A stretch of DNA of 64,000 bases from positions 1 through 64,000 of the forward strand of contig NZ_JARJLM010000464.1 of NCBI RefSeq assembly GCF_029335485.1, given 5' to 3'. The position numbers and the translations under genes were made by a program. Positions 55,301-62,748 of the stretch are shown here, in pieces. The first letter of the stretch is position 1; each line of letters starts with the position of its first letter. The notes beneath the pieces are model-generated. The model made no database searches. It was not told where the DNA came from and saw only the letters and a list, made by a program, of their open reading frames with translations. This stretch comes from Cupriavidus basilensis. GTDB taxonomy: Bacteria > Pseudomonadota > Gammaproteobacteria > Burkholderiales > Burkholderiaceae.

Positions 55301-58300
55301 GCTACGCACGGCCTTGGCCCAATCCGAATCACTCGTGACCAGTTCGGCGCCGCGCGGATCGATGGTTTCCTTGACTACGCCAGTGGCTTCGAAGCGATAC
55401 CGGTACAGGGTAGTGGCGGCCGCCGCCGTGCCGTACGCGCGCGTCTCGCTCAGTAGGCGGCCGACCTTGTCGTAGGCTCGTGCAGTCGTGGTCTGGTCGG
55501 TGGTGCCATAAGCCCGGATGACCTGCGTAGCCTGACCCAGCGCATCGAGCATATGGCGGGTAACGATTGCCCCCGCATCGACCGTCTCGAAGACGCGGCC
55601 GGCGCGGTCGTAGCGAGTCTCGGTCACGGCGGCAGTTGCCGGCGGCATGGCCGCAGGCAGCGTAGTCTGCAGCGCTGCGGTGGTGGTGCTGTCGGTCACC
55701 GTCGTCGTCGTGGCGTAACGGATGACCTTGCTCTGCCGACCCACGCCATCGTAGGTAATCTGCGTAACGTAGCTCATGCCGTCCACGCTGAACACCTTGC
55801 GGCTGGCCTTGTCGTAGAGATTGCGCTCGACCACATCATTGGCGGCGTCGACGTGCAACAGCCCCTGCAGCGCCGCTGCGGTCAGCTCCGTATCGGCGGC
55901 ATTGGCCTTGATCGGTACATTCTGGATGTCTGTCCAGGACGTGGCGCCGCCTTCCATGTTGCCGTTGGCGTTGAGTACCTGGCCGTTCGCGGCATCCACC
56001 AGTTCCAGATAGTCCACTTCCACCGTCCGGCTGCTGTCCGCACCTCCATTGCTGCCGTAGTTGTAGAGCAGCAGCGGAACAGCGCTCTGCGAGCCGGCGA
56101 AGAATTTCTTGGCGTCGTACACGCCGGCCGCTGGCGTGTATTCACCAGTAATTCTTGCCTCGAAGGTCTGCCAACCCATCGATGGCGTGAGTCGCACATT
56201 GCTCGCGGCGGCATAGGAAAAGTTGCCACCCGCGCTATTGACAATTTCCTTGCCGCTAGCATCCCGAGTGCTGACACCAATGTAGATACTGCCTTCGCCG
56301 GTAACTTGCCTTACCCGCGCCCGGACGATGTAGGTCTTGCTTGTATCGATTGGGGCGGGTTGGGCCCCGACTAGCCGGTCGGTGTTGCCACTCAGCGCAA
56401 TCGTCTTGCCCTGCCGGGTATCGTCCGCCGGCACACTGACAGCCTTGGCATAGCGAATCGTCTTGATGACGTTGCCGTTGCCATCGTAGGTGTAGTTAGT
56501 GACGTAGCCCTTCGCATCGACACTGTATGAAACCCGGTTGGCTGCGTCGTAGACCCTGCGCTCGGTTGCATCCTGCGTACCATCAGCGTGCAACAAAGAC
56601 TGAAGTTGGGCGACCGTCAGTACAGCGTCCGCAGCATTGGCCTTGATCGGTGCGTTCCGGTAGTCTGTCCATGACGCGGTACCGTCCGCCATGTTGCTGT
56701 TGGCGTTCAGCACCTGACCGGTTGCGGCATCCACTAGCTCCAGATAGTCCACTTCCACTGTCCGACTGCTGTCCTCACCCCCATTGTTGTAGTAGTTGTA
56801 AAGCAGCAGCGGGGCAGCGCTCTTCGAGCCAGCAAAGAACTTCTTGGCATCGTACACGCCGGCCGCTGGCGTATATTCGCCCGTGATTTGCGCCTCGAAG
56901 GTCTGCCAACCCATGGATGCGGTGAGTCTCACATTGCTGGCAGCGGTGTACGAGAAACTGGCACCCGTGCTATTGACAATCTCCTTGCCGTTGGCATCCC
57001 GGGTGCCGACGCCAATGTAAATGCTGCCTTCTCCAGTCACCTGCCGTAGCCGCGCCCTGATGATGTAGGTCTTGTTCGTATCGATCGGGCTTGGCTGGGC
57101 GCCGCCCAGACGATCGGAACTGCCGGTCAGCGTAATCGTCCTGCTGTCGATGCTGCCCACAGTGGGCGCACTGATCGGCCTGGCATATCGCACGACCTGC
57201 GTCACATTACCGGCCGCATCATAGCGCTGCTCGGTCACGTAGTTTCCGGGATCGACCGTGTAGCGCAGCCGCCCGTTGCCGTCGTACGCGTACCGTGTCA
57301 GTCGGTTGCCCGCATCCGCCGCCAGCGGTGCCGTACGTGCCTCGATCTCCGTGCGCGGCGTTGCATCCGTCAGCCCCGTGAGCGCGATCTGCCGTGCGTA
57401 CGCCAAGGTCCCCGCTAGCCGCCCTTCGTCGTCGTAGTCGCGGCGGATGGTATTGCCCAACCCGTCCACCGTGTAGATGAGCCGGCTCTCCGCATTGTAG
57501 AAGTAGCGCGTCTGATTCCCGTTCGCATCGGTCATCGACGCCACGTTGCCCGCCTTGTCGTACGCGTATGCCGTCTTCAGGTTCAGCCCGGCAGGGTCCA
57601 CCTGCATGAGCGTGCGACGGTTCGCCTTGTCGTAGACGTATTGCGTTATCTTCGCTTCGACCGTGCCGAACCCTTCGGTCACCTTCAGCGTGTTGCCTGC
57701 CGCGTCGTATTCGAACTTGGTCTTCAGTTCCAGCGTGCCGACACCCTTGTCCACCGTCACCAGCACCTTCTGGCCGTTCTCGTCGTACTGCGTTTCGGTC
57801 ACCACCTGGTTAGCATCCATCACCCGAATCGTTCGTCCGCTGGTGTCGTATTCGTAGGTGGTCTTGAGCGCCAAACCGCCCGGATCCACGGTACGGGTCA
57901 ATACCCGGCCGGCGGCATCGTACTGGTAGGTGGCCTTGTTGCCGTTAGCGTCGGTGGTCTCCGCTATCCGTCCGGCAGTGTCGTATCGGCTGCCGCTGGT
58001 CAGGTTCAGTGTGCCCGAGGCGGTTTTGGTGCCGAGCAACTGGCCGTTGGCGTCGTAGCTATATTCGGTCTTGTTGCCACGCGGGTCGACCACGTCGATG
58101 GTCTGCCCCCAGGCGTTGCGCCGGGTGACCGTAACCAGGCCTTCGGGCGTAGTCATGGTCACCTGCCGCTCAAGGGCGGAGTAGGCATAGGTTGTCGTCT
58201 TGCCAGTACGATCGGTGCGGGTGAGGACGTTGCCGAACGCGTCATAGCTTATGCGGGCCACGTCGCCCAACGCGTCGGTGACGGTGACGATGCGGCCGGC

Positions 58301-61300
58301 CCTGTCGTAGCTCTGGCTTCGGATGGCGCCGCTGGCGTCAGTGGTCTGCGTGATGCGGCCAAAGGCGTCGTAGGCAGTGCTGCCGATGAAGTTGAGCCCC
58401 CCCTTGTCCTGGATGCTGCTTACAAGCAAGCCGCGGCGATCGTAGGTGTTGCTCAGGAGCGCGGTGACCCCATTAGCGATCGGCGTGAGCCGGGTATCGA
58501 GTTCTCCGAAGGCGGTGTAGGTGTTGGTGGCGACTGACTTGCGGCCGTCGGTGCTAGTCTTGACGCGGCCGGCCTGGTCATAGGTGACGGAGGTGACGAT
58601 GTCGGCGCTGGCGTTGCGTATCACCTTGCTGGTGAAGGCGGTGGTCTCCAGGCCGCCAACGAGTGCAGCGAGTACGGTCTGGTCTGTGACGCGAGCGGCG
58701 AAGACGGTGGTCGATTCGCGTTCGCCAAAGGCACTGTAGCCGTATTGCACCACTTCGCCGGCGGAGGTGGCGACATAGGTGAGCTGGCTGTCATTGTTGT
58801 AGTAGTAGAAGGTCTTACGACCGTCCGGCGCGGTACTGGAGATGCGCCGCCCAGCAGCGTCGTAGGCGTATTGTGTGGCCCAGGTCGCCCAAACGGCGTC
58901 GATCTGCGCCTGAGTGGGGCTGGCGCCGAGCGCGGCCAGTGCGACGCTGCCTTCCCCATTTAGTTCCTGCGTCATCCGCCCGCGGGCGTCGTAGCGATAC
59001 TGGAGCTGCCGGCTGACGTCCTTGACCGAGATCCGGTTGCCGACCGTATCATAGGCGTAGTCGGTGGATTCAGTGCCGCTGGCCAGGTAGCGGGTCTCCT
59101 TGTTCAGGCGATTGTTGTAGTCGTAGCTGTAATCGGTGCGCCGCGGATTGGCGCCGGGCGTGGCGAACGCCATGGCCGTCCACTGCGTGCTAAGGGTCCA
59201 GGTGATGGCCCCGCTGGCGGAAAATTGTTTCTCCGCCGGGATCGGGCTAGGGGTGTAGGTGAGGCTCTGCCCGTCGAAGGCAGCATTGCCGACGCCGGCG
59301 TCGAAGTACTGGATCTCGGGGCCGTCCACAAAGGTGCGCGTACCGAACTTGCCGTTCCTGACCCACAGGTTGCGATCTTCGGTGCCGATTGTGGCATCGT
59401 TGGTGTAAACCAGACTGATCCGATGCGGTCCGACCGGTACGATATTGGCAACATTGACCGTGTAGGTAGCGAAGTCGGTGCTGTTGACGGTGACGCTGCC
59501 GGCCTTGACGCCGTCGACCCACACTTCCACCGCCGGCCAGACGCCACCGGCCACGGTGCCCTTGGCCTGGAAGGTGACTGGCACGGCTTGCGGGGAGGTG
59601 AGCGTGGCCGGATCAAGCCTGGAGCCTTCGAGCTTGCGGGCGACGTTGCCTCGGATGTCGTACAAGTAGGTGGTCAGATACCCTTCGCCATCGACTTCGG
59701 CGATCACGTTGCCGCGCATGTCGTACCATGCGTACTGGCGAATGTCGCTTGAGGCATTGTTCGGGCGCAACTCGATCAGCGTGCCGGTGACCCGCTTGGT
59801 TGTATCCGTGCGGGTGCTGTAGCGGATGGTCTGTGTGCGGTTGCCGGCAGCGTCGTAGCGGTATTCGGTAAGATAGCCTTCAGCGTCGAGCAGCCCGGTG
59901 AGCTTGCCGTCGCCGTCGTAGAAGCTGCGCTGCGTGCGGTCGGCCGCATCGGCCGTGACGGTGGCGTTGGTCAGCGTCGGGGTTATGGCCAGGGTGGCCG
60001 GATCCACCGGCTTCGCGCGTGCGGTGGTTCCCACCAGCCGCGACAGACCATCGTAACTGTAATCGGTAACGGCGCCGGCGCTGCTCACGCTCTTGATGAG
60101 CCGGTTGGCGCTGTCATAGAAGCGGTAATCGGCGCGGTCCTTCGTGGTATCCCGGGTCGGACGGATGCTGGCGTTCTCCAGCGTCAGCATGGCCGTGCCG
60201 GAGAGCAGTTTGGGCTTGCCCGCGGCATCGACCAGGCTGGCGAGTTGCGCAGCGGTGAGCGTGGCGGCGTAGGTGATGGTGCGGATCTGCCGCCCCAGGC
60301 CATCGTAGACGCGTTCGACCAGCGTGCCGTTGCCGTCCACCGTGGCAATCTGCCGTCCAGCTTCGTCGTATAGGGTGTGGACACGCACGCCGGTTTCATC
60401 TTCGGTCATGCGGATGCGCCCTAGGCTGTCGTAGTAGGTCTTGCGCGTGGCCGCGCTGACGCCGGCCCCGCTCTCGGTCACTGCGAGCAGTTCGCCGGCC
60501 TGGCTGTAGATAGAGACGCGCACCAGACCGTTGGCGAGCGTCACGGTGGTTTTGCGGTTGGCGTCGTCGTACTGGTAGAGCGTGACGGCGCCCAGCATGT
60601 CAGTGGCACTGGCCATGCGCCCCAGTCCATCGTAGGTGAAGACCTCGCCCTTGGTGCCGTCTGTGAAGTAGGCGTTGCGCTTGATGAGCCGCCCTTCCTG
60701 GTTGTACCAGTAGTTGATCCGGTCGACTTCGAACCCGCTGGCGCCGTAGCCGCTACCGGATGCATACAGTGCGCCGTACTTGGTGGTACTGGTGATACCG
60801 CCGCGGAAGTCGTAGGTATTGTCAATAACCCCGCGTTGCTCCTTGGGCTGCGTGTCCGTCCAGGTCTGCAGCTGTGATTCGCTCAGGGTGGTGGTGGCTG
60901 CCAGTCCCGCCACCGCGTAAAATCCGGCGTTATAGCTGGTGGTATTGACCACTTGGCCGTAGACATCGTACTTTAGTTCGTTGACCCGCCCTTCGGCGCT
61001 GACTGTGAAACGCAGCCGTTCCTTGCTGTCGTAGATGTAGCGTGTGGTGAGGGCTTGCGAGGGCTGCTGCGCCCCGGCGCCGTCCGGGTCAGGCACAACG
61101 TAGGTGGTTTCGGTCAGCACCCGATTGCCGGCGTCGTAGGTGCGCATGACGGTATTGCCTGCGTCATCGCGCTGCAGGATCAAATTGCCGTTGCCGTCGT
61201 ACTGGTACGTGATGGTCTGTGCCGGCTCACTTCCAGCCTGGCTTTGTATGCTGATGAGGTTGTCCGCGTTGTCGTAGCCGTACGTGACGGTCTGGATCAC

Positions 61301-62350
61301 ACCGCCGACGGCCGGGGTCTTGATCTGGATCAGCCGACCGCGCGCGTCGTAGCCGAGCACCGTCTTTTGGCCCAGCGCGTCGGTAATCGTGGTCTGCGTG
61401 GCACTGTCGTAGCTGAGCGAGGTGGTCCGCGCCACGCCGTCCATCGTCTGCTTGAGGGTGCTAATGCGATATGTGTTGCCGCTGGCGACGTAGGTGAACT
61501 CGAGCTTGCTGCCGTCGCTCTGCGTGATGGAGGCGATCCGCTGGCTGCTGCCGTTGTAGGTGTAGCTGGTCCAGTATTCCTTGCCGTCGGTGACCACGCC
61601 GTCTTCTGGCGTGAGATCGATGCCCATCCGCGACAGCCGGCTCGAGGTGTCGTAGCTGTACCGTACCGTGGGACGCGCCACCAGGGTGCCCGCGCTGTCC
61701 TTGTACTCGCTGCGCACCTGAGTCAGCAGATTGCCGGTGTAGTCCAGGTAGACACTCTCGCCGCTTGCGCTCTGCACCCGCACCAGGTTGCCCGCGGCGT
61801 CGTAGCTATAGCCGACCGTATTGCTGCTGACGTCGGCTTGGCTGACGATCCGACCGCCGTTGTTGCCGTCGTACCGCTCTACCAAGCCAGTGTCGCCGTC
61901 TGTCCACGTCCATTGCTTGCTCGCTCCATCGTAGGCGAGCAAGTCGTAAGCACCCGCGCCGTCTGTGCTGACGTATTTACTGCGAGCAGCATCCCACGTG
62001 AACACTGCCTCGGAGCCGTCCCAGTCCACACGCCTGACCGTGCTGCCGGCCGCGCCAATCGTGCCAAAGAGGAGACTCACGTAGCGGTACTGGCCCGGTC
62101 GCCAACTGGGCCCCGTACCGTCGCTCAGCTGCCCCTGACTGTTGTACGTCCGCGTCAGCCCAATGTCCGGGCCGCGTCCCACCAGGAACTGGTCCAGGTG
62201 CTGGATATAGAGATTGCCGGTAGTCGCATTCACATAGACGCGTTCTCCGCCCCGTCCAAGGCCGGCATCCCCGATTTGCCCCCGCGAGCCCAGCACATAC
62301 CCAGACCCCGTCTGCAAGCCCAATCCGTTGCCCGTTACGATCGCGACCAT
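46316..62350 (-). CDS. Giant Rhs/YD-repeat polymorphic toxin with REase-type C-terminus
   Basis: 5,344 residues from ATG 62350 (MVAIVTGNGLGLQ), with GGAG six bases upstream. No signal peptide. Residues about 30-3150 and 3830-4560 are YD/RHS repeats (YDAAGN, YDGLGR, YDNADNL), a beta-sheet shell that would enclose the toxin. About 1740-2170 hold a duplicated beta-sandwich module, and about 3160-3820 a long insert without YD motifs. A LysM domain (HTVRSGETLGSIASTLWGD) is near 4560-4610, followed by a Gly/Ala-rich hydrophobic region (about 4660-4900). I cannot find the usual Rhs core motif DPxGLxGG. The last about 130 residues (WVSYQKHVTGRSYEEL, DGRRAGYTIEAKW, VDQATRQIE) suggest a Tox-REase nuclease with an ExK motif. 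Intact. Confidence 0.9.
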   Translation of the reverse strand: MVAIVTGNGLGLQTGSGYVLGSRGQIGDAGLGRGGERVYVNATTGNLYIQHLDQFLVGRGPDIGLTRTYNSQGQLSDGTGPSWRPGQYRYVSLLFGTIGAAGSTVRRVDWDGSEAVFTWDAARSKYVSTDGAGAYDLLAYDGASKQWTWTDGDTGLVERYDGNNGGRIVSQADVSSNTVGYSYDAAGNLVRVQSASGESVYLDYTGNLLTQVRSEYKDSAGTLVARPTVRYSYDTSSRLSRMGIDLTPEDGVVTDGKEYWTSYTYNGSSQRIASITQSDGSKLEFTYVASGNTYRISTLKQTMDGVARTTSLSYDSATQTTITDALGQKTVLGYDARGRLIQIKTPAVGGVIQTVTYGYDNADNLISIQSQAGSEPAQTITYQYDGNGNLILQRDDAGNTVMRTYDAGNRVLTETTYVVPDPDGAGAQQPSQALTTRYIYDSKERLRFTVSAEGRVNELKYDVYGQVVNTTSYNAGFYAVAGLAATTTLSESQLQTWTDTQPKEQRGVIDNTYDFRGGITSTTKYGALYASGSGYGASGFEVDRINYWYNQEGRLIKRNAYFTDGTKGEVFTYDGLGRMASATDMLGAVTLYQYDDANRKTTVTLANGLVRVSIYSQAGELLAVTESGAGVSAATRKTYYDSLGRIRMTEDETGVRVHTLYDEAGRQIATVDGNGTLVERVYDGLGRQIRTITYAATLTAAQLASLVDAAGKPKLLSGTAMLTLENASIRPTRDTTKDRADYRFYDSANRLIKSVSSAGAVTDYSYDGLSRLVGTTARAKPVDPATLAITPTLTNATVTADAADRTQRSFYDGDGKLTGLLDAEGYLTEYRYDAAGNRTQTIRYSTRTDTTKRVTGTLIELRPNNASSDIRQYAWYDMRGNVIAEVDGEGYLTTYLYDIRGNVARKLEGSRLDPATLTSPQAVPVTFQAKGTVAGGVWPAVEVWVDGVKAGSVTVNSTDFATYTVNVANIVPVGPHRISLVYTNDATIGTEDRNLWVRNGKFGTRTFVDGPEIQYFDAGVGNAAFDGQSLTYTPSPIPAEKQFSASGAITWTLSTQWTAMAFATPGANPRRTDYSYDYNNRLNKETRYLASGTESTDYAYDTVGNRISVKDVSRQLQYRYDARGRMTQELNGEGSVALAALGASPTQAQIDAVWATWATQYAYDAAGRRISSTAPDGRKTFYYYNNDSQLTYVATSAGEVVQYGYSAFGERESTTVFAARVTDQTVLAALVGGLETTAFTSKVIRNASADIVTSVTYDQAGRVKTSTDGRKSVATNTYTAFGELDTRLTPIANGVTALLSNTYDRRGLLVSSIQDKGGLNFIGSTAYDAFGRITQTTDASGAIRSQSYDRAGRIVTVTDALGDVARISYDAFGNVLTRTDRTGKTTTYAYSALERQVTMTTPEGLVTVTRRNAWGQTIDVVDPRGNKTEYSYDANGQLLGTKTASGTLNLTSGSRYDTAGRIAETTDANGNKATYQYDAAGRVLTRTVDPGGLALKTTYEYDTSGRTIRVMDANQVVTETQYDENGQKVLVTVDKGVGTLELKTKFEYDAAGNTLKVTEGFGTVEAKITQYVYDKANRRTLMQVDPAGLNLKTAYAYDKAGNVASMTDANGNQTRYFYNAESRLIYTVDGLGNTIRRDYDDEGRLAGTLAYARQIALTGLTDATPRTEIEARTAPLAADAGNRLTRYAYDGNGRLRYTVDPGNYVTEQRYDAAGNVTQVVRYARPISAPTVGSIDSRTITLTGSSDRLGGAQPSPIDTNKTYIIRARLRQVTGEGSIYIGVGTRDANGKEIVNSTGASFSYTAASNVRLTASMGWQTFEAQITGEYTPAAGVYDAKKFFAGSKSAAPLLLYNYYNNGGEDSSRTVEVDYLELVDAATGQVLNANSNMADGTASWTDYRNAPIKANAADAVLTVAQLQSLLHADGTQDATERRVYDAANRVSYSVDAKGYVTNYTYDGNGNVIKTIRYAKAVSVPADDTRQGKTIALSGNTDRLVGAQPAPIDTSKTYIVRARVRQVTGEGSIYIGVSTRDASGKEIVNSAGGNFSYAAASNVRLTPSMGWQTFEARITGEYTPAAGVYDAKKFFAGSQSAVPLLLYNYGSNGGADSSRTVEVDYLELVDAANGQVLNANGNMEGGATSWTDIQNVPIKANAADTELTAAALQGLLHVDAANDVVERNLYDKASRKVFSVDGMSYVTQITYDGVGRQSKVIRYATTTTVTDSTTTAALQTTLPAAMPPATAAVTETRYDRAGRVFETVDAGAIVTRHMLDALGQATQVIRAYGTTDQTTTARAYDKVGRLLSETRAYGTAAAATTLYRYRFEATGVVKETIDPRGAELVTSDSDWAKAVRSDILKKETTVATLTAADKETLLKAFATITSYDKIGRVSSVKDPLGGETLTEYDAFGNAVKVTDPRRNVGLFYFDALNRNIVQVDPEGYVTQTEYNATGKPVMVRRFASKINGTVTTNVLPEVLAKAPDSPAGRVYVLGNDALDAKTAFQYDKLGRLTLTTDAEGGTEAITYDAFSNKATFKNKLEGVTAYQYDKRGLLIRETLPVKSKNQANVLIDVVNAYEYDARGNRIKTIEALGLGEQRITQFTYNLLDQLTQTQKEAMRTFALDVGWKDNVIPTETRQYDKRGNLTVVTAANGGVTRMYYDAANRKAAELNPAGTLTQFTYDKTGNAITTRTYAEVYGESILGVAPIPSSIAKFREVKYKFDANSRMIESRISGTVSVWRDNLTGSLGVGTGDIVRQWTYDLGGLKIREVDPNRGEIYTFYDKLGRQVLGVDQEGYAIAWARDTNGNVLQETKYARRRDASIQIGPETKPQDLKLESDPINDRVTVYTYDRNGKVSSESKLNVRYTTAQPGLAGTEITGTVKVEFGYDKAGNLTQKTDALGKKTDLQYDMLGRQIRQQLPQMVDVRGFAVRSKTDYEYDGLGNTIRIIRRGENDAAEGDDQIQRFVYGANGLVASEFDALNRERKYGHDASGNTTYVEYTRLDADGAARIEATQLKYDTNNREVARVNAWRLTEATPWTYGDRQEIRYNQFSEMIGRKTGAGGPSGTWQTTYEYDDVGRVWRTNADQGVYRMFMYDASGNATVKMESQANDLSTMTLDTVKAELGNPTGPSLFQVTVTLFDKRNQVIDVIQPDFTKSDRVPGGVTYTNLNIAAGERYGRASVVRGAAVNEPVPLPSLESNAKAPAITGNLVMTGQMTGTVRGGQQLIVNLPELARVYGNYDIYVEVDDEGSMFSALPFPQSRPFKRQSIPGYAYDRPRQAVVNLPAVAEGNLSGFYRYTARVYLQSGGQRTLLGNWSRSWVGSTLSNPDGPEYDAAIRSVEQQTLSEGANRLMLSDAGLSAQNSELRLYARTSSNAVFQDMSNLLRTERGTIVAGLDGLSGEYEFLFVAVSKSSGELQRFTRFNATVARADGEVRIAWRFGDDSASLTANGAFVWVGGGIDIYRLGLSSDASAKVKVSYKLTGSSGAWQSKWLTSASAKDAWRWDLQGLSGNYDVLIEHFDAQDRQLAALTGTLSTGNRTLELKDPVTDPTTVIFKSLPRGKLKVTYRPLTQIGVAPRTIEIDAQGDGRYLWNVVASGVPWGHLYALEYEVVDTSGQVLMRGMDHVNLEFGDIDWSRFPWTDGVEIGDYWVKFTNVPPESPKKADRMQVTVTLPTYTPSFRTVTILADAAGILKWHIDDLQIFETRLDFFQLDFKFYKDGVLLEELEGSYARRAGDDFNVIRLRTYLIPPRTLIREQYGRFDVMFNPAAPAAKRMELRYRLNGKYVEDFAAASLTADAQGKFKFDGMMLRDGEYEFYYDLFDAGGKNLGRHTGYFVRNEDPQSVSYNRDIQWVISIPANGGAIHRRQERNAFGDVISEMDGRGSPGDGGAYTTSMVYNTLGKLIDRIGPESSIYPSNDTPVRLRPTTHYGYDANGNLTLVKDANGNSNWQDWEYGLEKAAVRSELHADGGGRTNLYDILGNRSATTDVVDRNAAGVVTVARRTDYVYDLMGQLKQVLRPVDPNKGYARSIDGYEYDILGNRIAVTNALNFRTRTYYDVDGRVVRTVSADGLATNISYTYDSVIGTVGARSIGGWRRTTQIENETRKLVDDLDIYGRTVKHIDLGGHAFTYQFNNAGLIKSQTGSSGQNILYEYFANGMVRSIEDKATGLLSLFQYDRNGNRIFEGVKSTFNGYAFQQSNTEYDALNRITKITDPRYTIEYWYDAVGNRRRMLSQYYDGTGIRQERQEYWYKYDAMNRFTVTMGQLVNKEIVQGASGDGVALTYNKLGERTSSLKADKGRAEIYGYDVNGSLTTVHTSGKLTSQRENDAAGRVTTYTEWDENSPASVTRKLIRTWSKDNLLMQEHDSKNDRGTNYAYNRDGAIRSAQTYDNVPAKPGESKTTTLTEYSYDYWDTAKQSRIMVTASNPNAPGWKPGLSDFTYDVNGRLKTTVDANSDTDKRRSFTYQVDADGQILQRDELLGGTVDPATRQLIGARSNRWHSYYFFDGKRVGNIGNDGLERVDYALELARREQTEVKSDDRYRRFTPVKAADFDENYQPINSTYPGAVSGTHTVRSGETLGSIASTLWGDASLWYVLAEANGYLSPDVALPAGMMLVVPNKVTNIHNNASTFKVYDAGKAIGDTSPTLPDPPPPPPLPPAAKGGGGCGGIGMVIAIVVAVVATIVTAGAAATAMGATSGIWSAGIAAVTGNIAVLGTAVGWAGAIGSAAIGGAIGSIASQGVMMAAGLQDKFSWKGVALGAVGAGVASGLGVSGLASSLKDLGNAGGAIATGAIRSTVTQGIGVVTGLQRSFDWQGVAASAVAAGVGYGVQQAVGSQLFDNWSGKTAQALMAANPGKAFGIDAFSGLAAGTASAAVRGNLNGNIGNIAIDAISSSVGNRIAEMLAQRSSYTVGNALGASVAGSNSSSSGRTSQDQALAQAQGSAMNFGSVYGNADGPSYLSSTPTTGMFDGLTIASDTRFSTLGSGIAGGASGSEAGGRQRENELARLRLEAGYDRAELQGRSRAEFQVGPVLNVEINGVGIGGADPVRSDLEVAPGFFAQRYGMATTMMTDPSLSLGQRAGALGLATAVAPLMIGEEAVRGMLNIPAHLSEGVQYLDRAAKAQTVGDSFRNADMAAGRFLEAGLNTVGLGSLAKAGAAQLAGPLAEFASRASTINFVGSSGGFSGLRTQAGSVNPAAFVGEVDTIASSSKTITATRLGNRRLPDGDMPWVSYQKHVTGRSYEELWQVNQERVALDGRRAGYTIEAKWTGRNDAAWDASPYNPSHRYYNEGKIVDQATRQIELNAATSGNGVRFAVSNEAAQQRFTTLFQQHFPTQMGDGTLRVWHVPGNGMR
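46319..46735 (-). other. Toxin domain of the Rhs protein
   Basis: The variable C-terminal tip after LPDGDMPWVSYQ. Conserved-looking residues are YQxxVTG at the start, DG...YTIEAKW (Asp and ExK of a PD-(D/E)xK nuclease) and a Gln/Arg helix DQATRQIE. This resembles the Tox-REase-5-like group of polymorphic toxins. Base composition is lower in GC than the Rhs body, as expected for an exchangeable cassette. The assignment to a named family needs a profile search. Confidence 0.6.
55790..57200 (-). repeat. Internal tandem duplication in the Rhs gene
   Basis: Two in-frame units with a period of about 735 bp. Each encodes KTIALSG/RTITLTG, then PIDT(N/S)KTYI(I/V)RAR(L/V)RQVTGEGSIYIGV, GEYTPAAGVYDAKKFFAGS and SSRTVEVDYLELVDA, plus a YD-repeat linker (SLLHADGTQD / GLLHVDAAND). 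The module looks like a carbohydrate-binding beta-sandwich. Nucleotide identity is high, with scattered differences, so the duplication is fairly recent. Confidence 0.85.
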
Positions 62351-62372
62351 GTGATCTCCAAATAACTTGCAA

Positions 62373-62748
62373 TAGTCCATACGGGGAAAGCCCCCCTTCA
62401 ATGCAAGTTCTCAGGAGATTTGGGGAAAAGTTTAGGGCCGCGCCTCAAATTCTGACAATTGGCTGCGGAGGTCTGGGCGGCATGCCACACGCTGGGCAAC
62501 CTCTGGCGCCTGCCCCCGGCTGGCCTGCAGCGCCGGCGCGGTGCTGCCATCAACGAAACTTGCGTGAGCCCCCCTGCTGTTAGCGACGATGTAAAACCGC
62601 ACATGAATGGCGGTGCAAGGTTGAGTGATTTTCTCAACAATAACTGGCCCACGCGGGCGCCGTTGTTTGTGATAAGCGGCAGCAGCACGCTCCGGCTCAA
62701 CGGGCTGGAGGCGGAGGTTGCGGTGCTCCTCAATATGGAGGGCATGAA
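62373..62748. other. Upstream region of the Rhs gene, no clear gene
   Basis: About 375 bases between the Rhs start and the IS5 remnant. A plus frame from 62459 contains RLSDFLNNNWPTRAPLFVISGSS and LRLNGLEAEVAVLLN, running into the IS5 frame. I do not recognise it and it may be chance. The Rhs promoter should be here. Confidence 0.4.

Noticed and set aside
49171..62365. Long plus-strand frames across the Rhs gene (for example 51284-53911 and 61055-62365).
   Set aside because: They are antisense shadows of a 16-kb GC-rich coding frame, rich in Arg, Pro and His, with no recognisable domains or binding sites.
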